A DNA stretch of 41,351 bases from an uncultured Blautia sp. (GTDB lineage Bacteria; Bacillota; Clostridia; Lachnospirales; Lachnospiraceae): NCBI GenBank assembly GCA_900551075.1, contig URVB01000032.1, forward strand, positions 1 to 41,351, given 5' to 3'. Shown here one piece after another: positions 15,719 through 23,809 of this stretch. The notes beneath the pieces were generated by a model. That model ran no database searches. It was given only the letters and a program-made list of their open reading frames with translations, and was not told where the DNA came from. A program made the translations under genes and the position numbers. Within the stretch, counting starts at the first letter, position 1. Each line of letters opens with the position of its first letter.

Positions 15719-16141
15719 ATGAAAAAGATAATTCTTGACTGTGATCCGGGTATGGACGATTCTATGGCAATCGTAATGGCAGCGGCGAATTTGCTTGATA
15801 ATTATCAGCAGCATGTCAGAAATTGTGATATAATTATTGCAAACCTTAATAATTACAGAGGTTATGAGATCAATAATGATGTCGCATTCGAATGCGGCAT
15901 GGGATTTCAGCTTGGAAAAAAATTATATGGATATATGGACGATGCCGGGAAGCTTATAGACCGGACCCCTCATTTTGGGGAAGAAAAAGAATATCGGGAC
16001 CAGATGGGAGCCAATGTAGAGAATTTTGACTATCCGGCAAATCTAATGTTTGCATGTTCTATGAAGATATTTGAAGGACGATTTGAAGATGTGATTTCCG
16101 AGATAGCAAAAGATATTACAGAATCAAATAGGAGGCGATAA
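15719..16141 (+). CDS. In-frame chimera: nucleoside hydrolase N-terminus joined to nucleoside 2-deoxyribosyltransferase
   Basis: The 140-codon frame joins two families. Residues 1-23 (MKKIILDCDPGMDDSMAIVM and three Ala) are the N-terminus of an inosine-uridine nucleoside hydrolase, with its calcium-binding DCDPGxDD loop. From about residue 24 the sequence is the C-terminal two-thirds of a nucleoside 2-deoxyribosyltransferase: CDIIIANLNNYRGYEINNDV, the catalytic Glu 58 in AFECG, LGKKLYGYMDD, and NVENFDYPANLMFA. An in-frame deletion near 15,788 that removed most of the hydrolase and the start of the transferase explains this. The hydrolase part cannot act; the transferase keeps its nucleophile but lacks its N-terminal substrate-binding strand, so activity is doubtful. 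The ribosome site (AAAGGGTAACG) and operon spacing are intact. Confidence 0.85.
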   Translation: MKKIILDCDPGMDDSMAIVMAAANLLDNYQQHVRNCDIIIANLNNYRGYEINNDVAFECGMGFQLGKKLYGYMDDAGKLIDRTPHFGEEKEYRDQMGANVENFDYPANLMFACSMKIFEGRFEDVISEIAKDITESNRRR

Positions 16142-16142
16142 A

Positions 16143-16850
16143 ATGAGTATTCCTACTCCTCATATTGAAGCAAAAGAAGGTGCTTTTGCAAAAACTGTTT
16201 TAATGCCGGGGGATCCTCTCCGGGCAAAGTATATAGCGGAAACGTACCTGGAAAACCCTGTGCAGGTTACAGGAGTACGAAATATGCTGGGATATACAGG
16301 TACCTATAAAGAAAAGAAAATTTCGGTGATGGGCGGAGGAATGGGAATTCCTTCGATCGGAATCTATTCCTATGAATTATTCCATTTTTACGGTGTGGAC
16401 CAGATTATCCGCATTGGTTCTGCCGGAGGAATGCAGGATAACGTTCAGTTAAAAGATGTTGTCATTGCAATGGGTGCATGTACCGATTCAAATTATGCCG
16501 CACAGTTCAATCTGCCTGGAGCGTTTGCGCCGACAGCGGATTATGAACTGCTGGAAAAAGCGGTTGAGATCGCAAAGAAAAACGGAACCCCGGTTCATGT
16601 CGGAAATGTTGTTTCTTCGGATGTTTTTTATGGTGCGGACAAGACCGCATCTCAGCGCTGGAAAAGCATGGGAGTGCTGGCTGTAGAGATGGAAGCTGCA
16701 GGCCTTTATATGAATGCGGCGGCAGCAGGTAAAAAAGCGCTTTGTATTCTGACAATTTCTGATCACCTTTTTAAAAATGAGGAATTGTCTTCCATGGAAC
16801 GACAGGTGGGCTTTGGCAAGATGATGGAGATCGCGCTGGAACTGGCATAA
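16143..16850 (+). CDS. deoD: Purine-nucleoside phosphorylase, DeoD type
   Basis: Hexameric-type phosphorylase that splits purine ribo- and deoxyribonucleosides with phosphate to free base and (deoxy)ribose 1-phosphate. At 235 residues it has the normal family length. The phosphate-binding GDPLRAKYIAE is at 23-33, the second phosphate loop near RIGSAGG, the sugar-binding EMEAAG near 179-184, and the base-protonating Asp in TISDHLF near 204. It starts one base after the preceding stop, with a GGAGG site, and is followed by deoB, whose product takes its sugar phosphate. The pair is the core of nucleoside salvage. Confidence 0.96.
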   Translation: MSIPTPHIEAKEGAFAKTVLMPGDPLRAKYIAETYLENPVQVTGVRNMLGYTGTYKEKKISVMGGGMGIPSIGIYSYELFHFYGVDQIIRIGSAGGMQDNVQLKDVVIAMGACTDSNYAAQFNLPGAFAPTADYELLEKAVEIAKKNGTPVHVGNVVSSDVFYGADKTASQRWKSMGVLAVEMEAAGLYMNAAAAGKKALCILTISDHLFKNEELSSMERQVGFGKMMEIALELA

Positions 16851-16874
16851 AGATTGATCAGACAGGAGGGTAAT

Positions 16875-18071
16875 ATGGATAAGTTTAGATTTAACCGTGT
16901 ATTTGTTATTGTTATGGATTCTCTTGGTGTAGGAGCACTTCCGGATGCGGAAGAGTTCGGTGATGCAGGGACGAATACATTGGGGCATATTTCGAAATCA
17001 GTGAACGAGTTTCATATACCCAATCTGCAAAAGCTTGGAATGGCAAATATCACTCCGCTTGCGCAGGTGCCGGCGGCTGAGAAGCCATTAGGGTATTATG
17101 GCAAATTAAAAGAAAAAAGCAAAGCAAAAGATACAATGACAGGACACTGGGAAATGATGGGCCTGGAGGTTTTGTCGCCCTTTAAGACTTTTACTGAGAA
17201 TGGTTTTCCTCCGGAGCTGATCAGAGCACTGGAGGATGAAACCGGCCATAAAATTATCGGAAACAAAAGCTGCAGCGGTACGGAGATTCTTGATGAACTT
17301 GCTGAGGAAGAAATCGCGACAGGGCATATGATCGTTTACACTTCTGCAGATTCTGTGCTGCAGATCTGCGGCAATGAAGAAACGTTCGATCTGAAAGAGC
17401 TGTATCGGTGCTGCGGGATTGCCAGAGAATTGACCTTGCGCGACGAGTGGAAGGTTGGCCGTGTGATTGCACGCCCTTATGTAGGAAGGAAAAAAGGCGA
17501 ATTTGCCCGTACCAGCAACCGCCATGACTATGCATTGAAGCCGTTTGGAAAAACTGCGCTGAACACGCTGAAGGAAAACGGATTTGATGTGATTTCTGTT
17601 GGAAAAATCTTTGATATTTTCGATGGAGAAGGTGTGACAAAGGCTCTGAAGTCAAAGAGCTCCGTGCATGGCATGGAGCAGACGATCGAAGTGGCACAGA
17701 CTGACTTTACAGGACTCTGTTTTGTGAATCTTGTAGACTTTGATGCTCTTTGGGGACATCGCAGAAATCCGGAAGGATATGCAAAAGAAATAGAAGCATT
17801 TGATGTGAAGCTGGGAATACTTCTGGATAAGCTGTGGGAAGATGATCTTCTGATCATTACGGCGGATCACGGAAATGATCCGACACATACCGGAACCGAT
17901 CATACAAGAGAGAGGGTGCCTTTTCTGGCATATGCGAAAACACTGACTGGCTGCGGGGAAATTCCGGAACAGGAGACGTTTGGGGTTGTTGGAGCAACTG
18001 TGGTGGATAATTTTGGCCTTAGCATGCCGGAAAATACAATCGGCACATCCCTTTTATCTGCGCTGAAATAG
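16875..18071 (+). CDS. deoB: Phosphopentomutase
   Basis: Converts (deoxy)ribose 1-phosphate to the 5-phosphate, the step after DeoD. The start is the ATG at 16875, with GGAGGG seven bases upstream (the frame extends seven codons further without a site); 398 residues, the normal length. It is an alkaline-phosphatase-superfamily metalloenzyme: VFVIVMDSLGVGALPDA with the first metal Asp, DTMTGHWEMMG with the phospho-acceptor Thr, and the metal ligands near the end in ITADHGNDPTHTGTDHTRE. All are present. It is the last gene of the salvage operon, with no clear terminator behind it. Confidence 0.97.
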   Translation: MDKFRFNRVFVIVMDSLGVGALPDAEEFGDAGTNTLGHISKSVNEFHIPNLQKLGMANITPLAQVPAAEKPLGYYGKLKEKSKAKDTMTGHWEMMGLEVLSPFKTFTENGFPPELIRALEDETGHKIIGNKSCSGTEILDELAEEEIATGHMIVYTSADSVLQICGNEETFDLKELYRCCGIARELTLRDEWKVGRVIARPYVGRKKGEFARTSNRHDYALKPFGKTALNTLKENGFDVISVGKIFDIFDGEGVTKALKSKSSVHGMEQTIEVAQTDFTGLCFVNLVDFDALWGHRRNPEGYAKEIEAFDVKLGILLDKLWEDDLLIITADHGNDPTHTGTDHTRERVPFLAYAKTLTGCGEIPEQETFGVVGATVVDNFGLSMPENTIGTSLLSALK

Positions 18072-18106
18072 TTTGGAATAGCCCGGTCAAAAAGCGGAAT
18101 GACCCG

Positions 18107-18697
18107 GTGAATCATATGAAATGGTGGAATGGTTCAATGATGAATTACGAAATAAAAATAATCCGCACGAACCGGAAAAGTGCCGGCCTTCAAATAAAAC
18201 GTCCAGGAGAGCTGATTGTCAGAGCTCCTCTGGGGATCAGTGAAGCAGAAATTAAAAATATTATAAAAAAGCACCAATCCTGGATTGATACACATATGAA
18301 AAGGCTGGAGCTTGAGATAAAACAAGCACCTCCACGGGATAAAATGAGTGTGGGAGAGCTAAGGCAGTTGGCTGATAAGGCGTCAAAAGATATTCCGGAG
18401 AGGATAAAAAGATATGCGAAGGTCATTGGAGTTACCTATGGAAGAATCACGATCAGAAATCAAAAAACCAGATGGGGAAGCTGCTCCGCGAAAGGCAATC
18501 TGAATTTTAACTGTCTTTTAATGCTCGCACCGGACGATGTTATTGATTATGTGGTAGTGCATGAGCTTTGCCATCGAAAAGAAATGAATCATTCTAAAAA
18601 TTTTTGGGATTTGGTGGAGTCTGTGTTGCCTGCTTATAAAATTCCCAAAAAGTGGTTGAAAGATCATGGGAATGTATTGATGAGCAGGATGCCTTAG
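18107..18697 (+). CDS. YgjP-like zinc metallopeptidase-domain protein (DUF45)
   Basis: Cytoplasmic protein of the YgjP/DUF45 group, related to M48 and SprT-like metallopeptidases. The N-terminal half (IIRTNRKSAGLQIKRPGELI to RLELE) is the family's domain; the C-terminal half has GRITIRNQKTRWGSCSAKGN and the zinc-binding HELCH (VVVHELCHRKEMNHSKNFW) near residues 158-176. The true substrate of the family is not settled. Two starts are possible: ATG at 18107 (196 residues) or ATG at 18140 (MNYEIKIIRT, 185 residues), and neither has a strong ribosome site; the second fits family length better. Confidence 0.88.
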   Translation: MNHMKWWNGSMMNYEIKIIRTNRKSAGLQIKRPGELIVRAPLGISEAEIKNIIKKHQSWIDTHMKRLELEIKQAPPRDKMSVGELRQLADKASKDIPERIKRYAKVIGVTYGRITIRNQKTRWGSCSAKGNLNFNCLLMLAPDDVIDYVVVHELCHRKEMNHSKNFWDLVESVLPAYKIPKKWLKDHGNVLMSRMP

Positions 18698-18717
18698 ATT
18701 CTGCAAGGAGAGAGCAT

Positions 18718-18813
18718 ATGGATTTTTTGCGGTGTGTTGTAGAACGAGTTACATATCAAAATGCAGAAAACGGATGCCAGGTACGGGAAACAGTTTTCGG
18801 TAGTGGAGTTTGA
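18718..18813 (+). pseudogene. N-terminal stub resembling RecD2 helicase
   Basis: An ATG with an AAGGAGAG site opens MDFLRCVVERVTYQNAENGC, which looks like the very start of the RecD2/RecD-like helicase family (family pattern: VERITYQNEENGYTV), then diverges and stops after 31 residues instead of more than 700. No further recD2 sequence follows; the MmcQ/YjbR gene begins 30 bases on. It is interpreted as a deletion scar. Assignment rests on about 20 residues. Confidence 0.45.
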
Positions 18814-18842
18814 AGAAGCAGACTGAAAGAAGGAAAGTGAAG

Positions 18843-19181
18843 ATGCAGACAAAGCAGGAAGCAATTATATATTGTCATTCTTTTAATCGGGTATATGAGG
18901 ATTATCCGTTTCATGATGCTAACTGGTGTGTGATGCGTCATAAGGAGAATAAAAAGGCGTTTGCCCTGATTTATGACCGAGGGGAACATGTCTGGATCAA
19001 TGTAAAATGTAATCCACAGTGGAGAGATTTTTGGCGTAGTGCTTTCCCATCTGTTGTCCCGGCATATCATATGAATAAAACACATTGGAACTCTATTATT
19101 CTGGATGGCACAGTTCCGGAGAAGGACATCAGGCGAATGATTGGAGAAAGTTATGATCTGACAAAGGGGAAAAAGGGATGA
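18843..19181 (+). CDS. MmcQ/YjbR-family protein
   Basis: Small cytoplasmic protein of the MmcQ/YjbR family (double-wing DNA-binding-like fold), 112 residues from the ATG at 18843, which has GGAAAGTGAAG upstream. The family pattern is clear: an early helix (AIIYCHSFNRVYEDYPFHDA), W.VMRHKENKKAFALIYDRGE, KCNPQWRDFWRSAFPSVVPA and the hallmark HMNKTHWNSIILDGTVPEKD. The biochemical role of the family is unknown. A second copy of the domain, fused to DUF3795, occurs at 38171-38797. Between its stop and the next gene a short frame (NPERKDVLADIIDEYK, ending at about 19231) looks like the tail of a lost gene. Confidence 0.88.
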   Translation: MQTKQEAIIYCHSFNRVYEDYPFHDANWCVMRHKENKKAFALIYDRGEHVWINVKCNPQWRDFWRSAFPSVVPAYHMNKTHWNSIILDGTVPEKDIRRMIGESYDLTKGKKG

Positions 19182-19247
19182 GAATCCGGAACGGAAGGAT
19201 GTTCTGGCGGATATTATTGATGAATACAAATAAAGGCGGGGTGTGAT

Positions 19248-19679
19248 ATGGAATATAAATTCTGGGGCTGGGAACAGGCAAATGTTCCGGCGGTTATAAA
19301 TCAATACAAAGGAATACGTACACCACTTGACTTATATGATGCTCTTTCAGAAATCTGGTGCGCAGATACCTGCGCACCGAGAATGAGACAGAGCTGGACA
19401 CCGGAAAATAAAACCCTGGGGCAGTGTTCAATTACGGCATTTCTTGTGCAGGATATATTCGGCGGCAGGGTATATGGTGTGCTGCGCCCTGGCGGAAATT
19501 ATCATTGCTACAATGTGATCGGAGACTGCAGGTTTGACCTGACAAGTGAACAGTTTGGCGGTAAAGTCCTGGTGTATGAAGGCAATCCGGAACAGTACCG
19601 GGAAGTTCATTTTGCGAAAGAGGAAAAGCGGCTGAGGTACGAATATCTGAAGAAAAAACTGGAAGAGTTATGCCTGTGA
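19248..19679 (+). CDS. YunG-like conserved protein
   Basis: Cytoplasmic protein of 143 residues resembling the YunG group of Firmicute proteins. The conserved block is CAPRMRQSWTPENKTLGQCS followed by ITAFLVQDIFGG, GNYHCYNVIGD and FDLTSEQFGG. The spaced Cys (GQCS) and His (YHCYN) within a compact domain recall a papain-like or transglutaminase-like fold, but this is inference. The start ATG follows GGCGGGGTGTGAT, a moderate ribosome site. The stop overlaps the end of the convergent glycerate kinase gene by 12 bases. No function known. Confidence 0.7.
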   Translation: MEYKFWGWEQANVPAVINQYKGIRTPLDLYDALSEIWCADTCAPRMRQSWTPENKTLGQCSITAFLVQDIFGGRVYGVLRPGGNYHCYNVIGDCRFDLTSEQFGGKVLVYEGNPEQYREVHFAKEEKRLRYEYLKKKLEELCL

Positions 19680-20813
19680 AAACGTCTGAATCAGGCGAAA
19701 TACCTGCTCGACAGTTTCCGACATGTTCTGTCCTGCAATCTCCGGTTGAAGTGCTTCATCCAGTGTGGTGATGCCGCGGAGAATAGGAAAAAAAGCGTCA
19801 ATGCCTTTATTGTTGCAGACAACCGCATCCCTGGTTACACTTCCGGAAAAGGCGATGACTGGCTTTTGGAACTTCTTTGCAATTTCTGCGACTCCAATTG
19901 GAGCCTTTCCCATGACCGTTTGTCCGTCCAGCCGGCCTTCCCCGGTAATGACAATATCTGAGTTCTTTATATAATCCTCCAGCCGGGTCTCTTCGAGTAC
20001 AATCTTTACCCCGGATTCTAATGTGGCGTTTAAAAAGGTGAAGAATGCGAAACCAAGTCCGCCGGCAGCTCCGGCTCCGGGTTTGTCCGGATCGGCGTTG
20101 GGAAAGAGTTTTCCGGTGAGACCGGCATAGGAAGCCAGCCATTGATCCATTTGCTGAATCATATCGTCAGTCGCACCTTTTTGCGGTCCGTATACAGCGC
20201 TGCATCCGTTTGCTCCGCAGAGCGGATTGGTAACATCACAGGCAATCCGGAAGGAACAGTCTTTTAATTCGGGGAGTACGTGAGTATCCGTGATTGTATG
20301 AAGCCCGGAAAGCCCCTGTGAGCCAAAACCAATCGGTTCATTCCGTTCATTCAGCATTTCAAATCCCAGGGCCTGGAGCATTCCGGCCCCGCCATCATTG
20401 GTTGCACTGCCTCCGATACCAACCAGAAAACGCCGGCAGCCTTTTTGTATGGCGTCCCTGATAAGCTCTCCGACTCCGTAGGTAGTGGTATACAGAGGGT
20501 TTCGTTCCGCTTCTGTGATTAGCGTGATTCCCGCAGCGGAAGCCATCTCAATAATGGCAGTACGGCCGTCTTTGAGGATGCCGTACGCGGCCGTTACCCT
20601 GGCTCCGAGCGGGCCGGTGACATCAGCATATTGCAGATTGCCGTCCATGCCGTAAGTCAGGGCTTCTACAGTACCTTCTCCTCCGTCTGCAAGCGGACGG
20701 ATATGAATCCGGGAATCGGGATAGACCTTCCGTATACCGTCTGCGACAGCCTGGCCTGCTTCCAGAGAGGTCAGGCTTCCTTTTAATGAATCAATGGCAA
20801 TTGTAATATTCAT
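19668..20813 (-). CDS. Glycerate kinase (GarK/GlxK family)
   Basis: Phosphorylates D-glycerate with ATP, giving 2-phosphoglycerate in the family members that pair with diacid catabolism. At 381 residues it has normal length. Signature segments: IAIDSLKGSLTSLEAGQAVA at the start, PLADGGEGTVEAL, GIGGSATNDGGAGMLQALGF in the nucleotide-binding part, and ITGEGRLDGQTVMGKAPIGV near 290. It is transcribed away from a CdaR-type activator across a 155-base gap, the usual arrangement, and lies beside a TRAP transporter and a phosphotriesterase-family hydrolase. A likely -10 box on the minus strand is TATACT at 20869-20864. A GAAAGGA ribosome site precedes the ATG. Confidence 0.95.
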   Translation of the reverse strand: MNITIAIDSLKGSLTSLEAGQAVADGIRKVYPDSRIHIRPLADGGEGTVEALTYGMDGNLQYADVTGPLGARVTAAYGILKDGRTAIIEMASAAGITLITEAERNPLYTTTYGVGELIRDAIQKGCRRFLVGIGGSATNDGGAGMLQALGFEMLNERNEPIGFGSQGLSGLHTITDTHVLPELKDCSFRIACDVTNPLCGANGCSAVYGPQKGATDDMIQQMDQWLASYAGLTGKLFPNADPDKPGAGAAGGLGFAFFTFLNATLESGVKIVLEETRLEDYIKNSDIVITGEGRLDGQTVMGKAPIGVAEIAKKFQKPVIAFSGSVTRDAVVCNNKGIDAFFPILRGITTLDEALQPEIAGQNMSETVEQVFRLIQTFSQA

Positions 20814-20933
20814 AGTGGAAATCCTTTCTTAATATTGTAGGGCATTTTTTTGTTTATAAGAACAGTATAGCAGGAAATTGGCTTTATAAACATGGTATAA
20901 ATAACAAATATATATTGAATGATACCTAAAATA

Positions 20934-20949
20934 ATGTTATATATAACAT
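20934..20949. promoter_or_regulatory. 16-base perfect palindrome in the glycerate kinase/cdaR gap
   Basis: ATGTTATATATAACAT is its own reverse complement and sits 19 bases before the regulator's ATG. It is a candidate operator for the CdaR-type protein; the high AT content lowers certainty. Confidence 0.4.
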
Positions 20950-20968
20950 ATAAGGGAGGGACATTCAG

Positions 20969-22048
20969 ATGAATCTGATTCAGAAAAAAACAGCTCAGAA
21001 AATCGTAGATACAGTCAGAGATGTTTGTGGATATCATATCAACTTTATAGATGAAAAGGGAATCATTATCGGCAGCAGCGATCCGAAAAGAATTGGTACT
21101 TTTCATGAAATCGGAAGGCAGGTTATTCAGAAGGGAGAACCTATAGAGGTCAGCGGAAGTGATACTTTTTATGGTACCCAAGAAGGGGTAAATATTCCTG
21201 TGTTTTATAACGGCGAGATTATGGCGGCAATCGGAATCAGCGGGGAACCGGAGAAAGTGAGAAAATTCGGAACCCTTGCACAGAGGATTACATCGCTGCT
21301 TTTGCGGGAGGGGGAGCTGGAATTTTATGGAAATCAGACGAAGAACCGTGTGAATTATGTAGTCTGTTCTCTTGCAGATGGGAATATTACAAATGTGGGA
21401 TACATTCGGGAGTTCTTCAGAGAGTATAAATTAGAAAAAAATGAAGAATACCGTACATTGATTATACGGCTGAATGACGGAAATAATCAGAAGGGCCTGT
21501 TTATGACACAGAAGGATATTTATCAGGTTATGGAGCAGATGGAATCTGTGTTGTATACATTTCGGTATCCCAATGAGTATATCCTTTTGATGAAAGCGCC
21601 AGATTATAAAAAAAGATTTTATATGATCGAGAAGCTGGTGAGTTCCTATCATGGTGCTCTAAAAGCCGGCCTTGGAAGCCGGCAGCCGCTCTTACAGCAG
21701 TCTGTATCTTACAGAGCGGCAGAACTTGCGGTAAACAGTCTGAACACAGGACAGTTTCTGGCGGAATATGATAAGCTGGATTTCGATTTGATTTTGGGAT
21801 GTGTGACAGAAGAGGCAAGGGATTTTTTTCTTAAGAAGACCGTGGAATCACTGTCGGAAGAAGACATTTATATACTTCAGATTTATTTTGAAGAGGAGAT
21901 GTCCCTGCAAAAGACAAGTCAGCGGATTTTCCTGCATAAGAACAGTCTGCAGTATAAATTAAACCGGATTCACCGCATAAGCGGATATAACCCGAGAACT
22001 TTTCATGGGGCAGTCATACTGTACTGTGCACTAAAATTGAGAGTATAG
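20969..22048 (+). CDS. cdaR: CdaR-family sugar-diacid regulator
   Basis: Transcription activator of 359 residues. The N-terminal putative sugar-diacid-recognition domain (about 1-130) begins LIQKKTAQKIVDTVRDVCGY and includes FIDEKGIIIGSSDPKRIGTF and GVNIPVFYNGEIMAAIGISG. A GGDEF-like linker follows, then the C-terminal PucR-type helix-turn-helix near 300-350 (MSLQKTSQRIFLHKNSLQYK, LNRIHRISGYNPR). Family members respond to glycerate, glucarate or galactarate and switch on their catabolism. Divergence from glycerate kinase and the following TRAP operon make both likely targets. An AGGGAGGG ribosome site precedes the ATG, and a hairpin terminator follows. Confidence 0.93.
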   Translation: MNLIQKKTAQKIVDTVRDVCGYHINFIDEKGIIIGSSDPKRIGTFHEIGRQVIQKGEPIEVSGSDTFYGTQEGVNIPVFYNGEIMAAIGISGEPEKVRKFGTLAQRITSLLLREGELEFYGNQTKNRVNYVVCSLADGNITNVGYIREFFREYKLEKNEEYRTLIIRLNDGNNQKGLFMTQKDIYQVMEQMESVLYTFRYPNEYILLMKAPDYKKRFYMIEKLVSSYHGALKAGLGSRQPLLQQSVSYRAAELAVNSLNTGQFLAEYDKLDFDLILGCVTEEARDFFLKKTVESLSEEDIYILQIYFEEEMSLQKTSQRIFLHKNSLQYKLNRIHRISGYNPRTFHGAVILYCALKLRV

Positions 22049-22085
22049 CAATCCTGGCGTGTATGTTCATGGTGTACCAAAATGC

Positions 22086-22113
22086 AACACTTTATTAGAA
22101 GTGTTTCGTTTTT
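22086..22113 (+). terminator. Terminator after the cdaR-type gene
   Basis: AACACTT (22086-22092) pairs with AAGTGTT (22099-22105) around TATTAG, followed by TCGTTTTT. Confidence 0.65.
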
Positions 22114-22185
22114 GCTGTTTTTGGATAAAATACCGTCATAAAACAGAAAGTGTTTTAAAATAATACATAAAAATAGGGAGAATAA

Positions 22186-22215
22186 TTGAAATTGAAAATA
22201 AAATAGTGTTAATAT
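22186..22215 (+). promoter_or_regulatory. Promoter of the TRAP transporter operon
   Basis: TTGAAA (22186-22191), 18 bases, TAATAT (22210-22215). GTGTT (22206-22210) and AACAC form an inverted repeat across the -10 box, a possible regulator site. Confidence 0.5.
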
Positions 22216-22255
22216 AAAACACATAATAATAAAAGAAAATTAAGGAGGACTTAAA

Positions 22256-23263
22256 ATGAAAGCAAAAATTGCAATGGCAGCAGTATTGGCAGGGACAATG
22301 GCGGTTTCCATGGGAGGTGCAGTTACAGTAAGTGCAGCAGACTTCACCATTAAACTGTGTACAGAGCAGACAGACGGTGATCCGATTGATGAGGGCTGCG
22401 ACAAATGGGCGGAACTGGTGGCAGAAGCCACAGACGGAGCGGTTCAGATTGAAGTATATCCAAGCAGTCAGTTGGGTGCAAAAGCCGATTTGATTGAGAT
22501 GGCTCTTGCAGGACAGGGTGTATGCACGATCGCAGATGGTTCTTATCTAATGGACTATGTACCGGATTTCGGTGTTGTTATGGGGCCGTTCCTTTTTGCA
22601 GAATGGGATTCTATGTACAATATTACAGGCAGTGACTGGTGGGCGGAGCAGGAATCAAAGCTGGAGGAAGAAGGTCTTAAGATAGTTTCTACAAACTGGA
22701 TTTACGGTGAGCGTCAGTTGATGACAAAGGCTCCGGTTGCTTCTCTGGATGATCTGAAGGGACTGAAGATCAGAGTTCCGAACAATGATATTTCTGTAAA
22801 AATGTTTAACCTTCTGGGTTCTGCAGCTACGCCGATGGCACTGGCAGATGTGTATACTTCTCTGAGCCAGGGCGTTGTAGATGGTGTTGAGAATCCACTG
22901 ACAACTTTGTATAACAATGCCTTCCAGGAGGTTTGCAAAAATGTAACAATGACAAACCATCAAATGACATTTTCAAACTTTATTGTGGGCAAGGATTTCT
23001 GGGATACACTTCCGGAGGAATATCAGGAAGCAATCATCAGCTGCGGAGAAGAAGCTGCAAAGTATAATAATGAACTGTATGAGGCACAGAGCCGGGAGAT
23101 GGTAACGGCCCTTGAAGAAGCAGGATGCACCGTGTCTGAACTGGATGATGAGACCTATGCGACATTTAAAGAGGCCTGCCAGCAGTTGTATGCAGATTAT
23201 GAAGCAGAGGGAACCTGGACAGAAGGCCTGTATGACACAATCCAGGGAATTATCGCAGAATAA
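22256..23263 (+). CDS. dctP: TRAP transporter solute-binding protein, DctP type
   Basis: Extracytoplasmic receptor of a TRAP transporter, 335 residues. A signal peptide (MKAKIAMAAVLAGTMAVSMG, cleavage near VSAAD at about 27) is followed by the DctP fold: the early FTIKLCTEQTDGDPIDEGCD, the LGAKADLIEMALAGQG region, and the central LKGLKIRVPNNDISVKMFNL containing the conserved Arg that salt-bridges the substrate carboxylate. Then MALADVYTSLSQGVVDGVEN and the C-terminal helices. This implies an organic acid ligand. It is preceded by AAGGAGGAC and heads dctPQM followed by a phosphotriesterase-family gene. Sodium-driven uptake is inferred from the family. Confidence 0.95.
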   Translation: MKAKIAMAAVLAGTMAVSMGGAVTVSAADFTIKLCTEQTDGDPIDEGCDKWAELVAEATDGAVQIEVYPSSQLGAKADLIEMALAGQGVCTIADGSYLMDYVPDFGVVMGPFLFAEWDSMYNITGSDWWAEQESKLEEEGLKIVSTNWIYGERQLMTKAPVASLDDLKGLKIRVPNNDISVKMFNLLGSAATPMALADVYTSLSQGVVDGVENPLTTLYNNAFQEVCKNVTMTNHQMTFSNFIVGKDFWDTLPEEYQEAIISCGEEAAKYNNELYEAQSREMVTALEEAGCTVSELDDETYATFKEACQQLYADYEAEGTWTEGLYDTIQGIIAE

Positions 23264-23305
23264 CCTTTATAGCTGCACCAGCTTCATCTCTTTTGAGGAG
23301 GTATT

Positions 23306-23809
23306 ATGGAAAAATTGAAAAAACTATTTAATAATGCGGATACTGTGATATCCGGTATCAGTCTCTGCCTGATCGTAATTATTACGATTGCAGGTGTGAT
23401 TATGAGAAAGGTCGGGAACAGACCGATCGCATGGCTTGAGGAAATGCAGTTGTTCTTTTTTATATATGCTATCTTTTTTGGCGGAAGCGTAGCATTTCGC
23501 TATGGAAACCAGGTGAGTATAGATTTGATTGCAAACCGTATGAAAGGAGCAGCGCGTAAGGCCCTGGAACTTTTTGATCTTGCCGTGACGGTTGTAGTGC
23601 TGATTTATTATTGCTATGGGGGCTGGCAGCTTATGAATTCAGTTACGAAAAAAGTCACCCCGTATTTCAAAATTAATTATGCTTTTATAGACCTGGCAGC
23701 ACCTCTTGGCCTGATTCTGATGGCAATTCAGTACATTCTGTATGTCCGAAGAGAATTCCTTGGAATTGTACAGCCCGGGGAAACGGCGAAAGGAGGAGAT
23801 GAAGAATGA
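23306..23809 (+). CDS. dctQ: TRAP transporter small permease, DctQ type
   Basis: Four-span membrane subunit of 167 residues that links the binding protein to the DctM permease. Spans lie near 15-33 (ISGISLCLIVIITIAGVIMR), 45-65 (MQLFFFIYAIFFGGSVAFRY), 85-105 and 128-148. The ..W.EE...FFFIY..F.GGSVAFR motif is diagnostic of the family. The ATG has a GAGGAGG site. Its stop overlaps the dctM start by four bases (ATGA), indicating coupled translation. Confidence 0.93.
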   Translation: MEKLKKLFNNADTVISGISLCLIVIITIAGVIMRKVGNRPIAWLEEMQLFFFIYAIFFGGSVAFRYGNQVSIDLIANRMKGAARKALELFDLAVTVVVLIYYCYGGWQLMNSVTKKVTPYFKINYAFIDLAAPLGLILMAIQYILYVRREFLGIVQPGETAKGGDEE

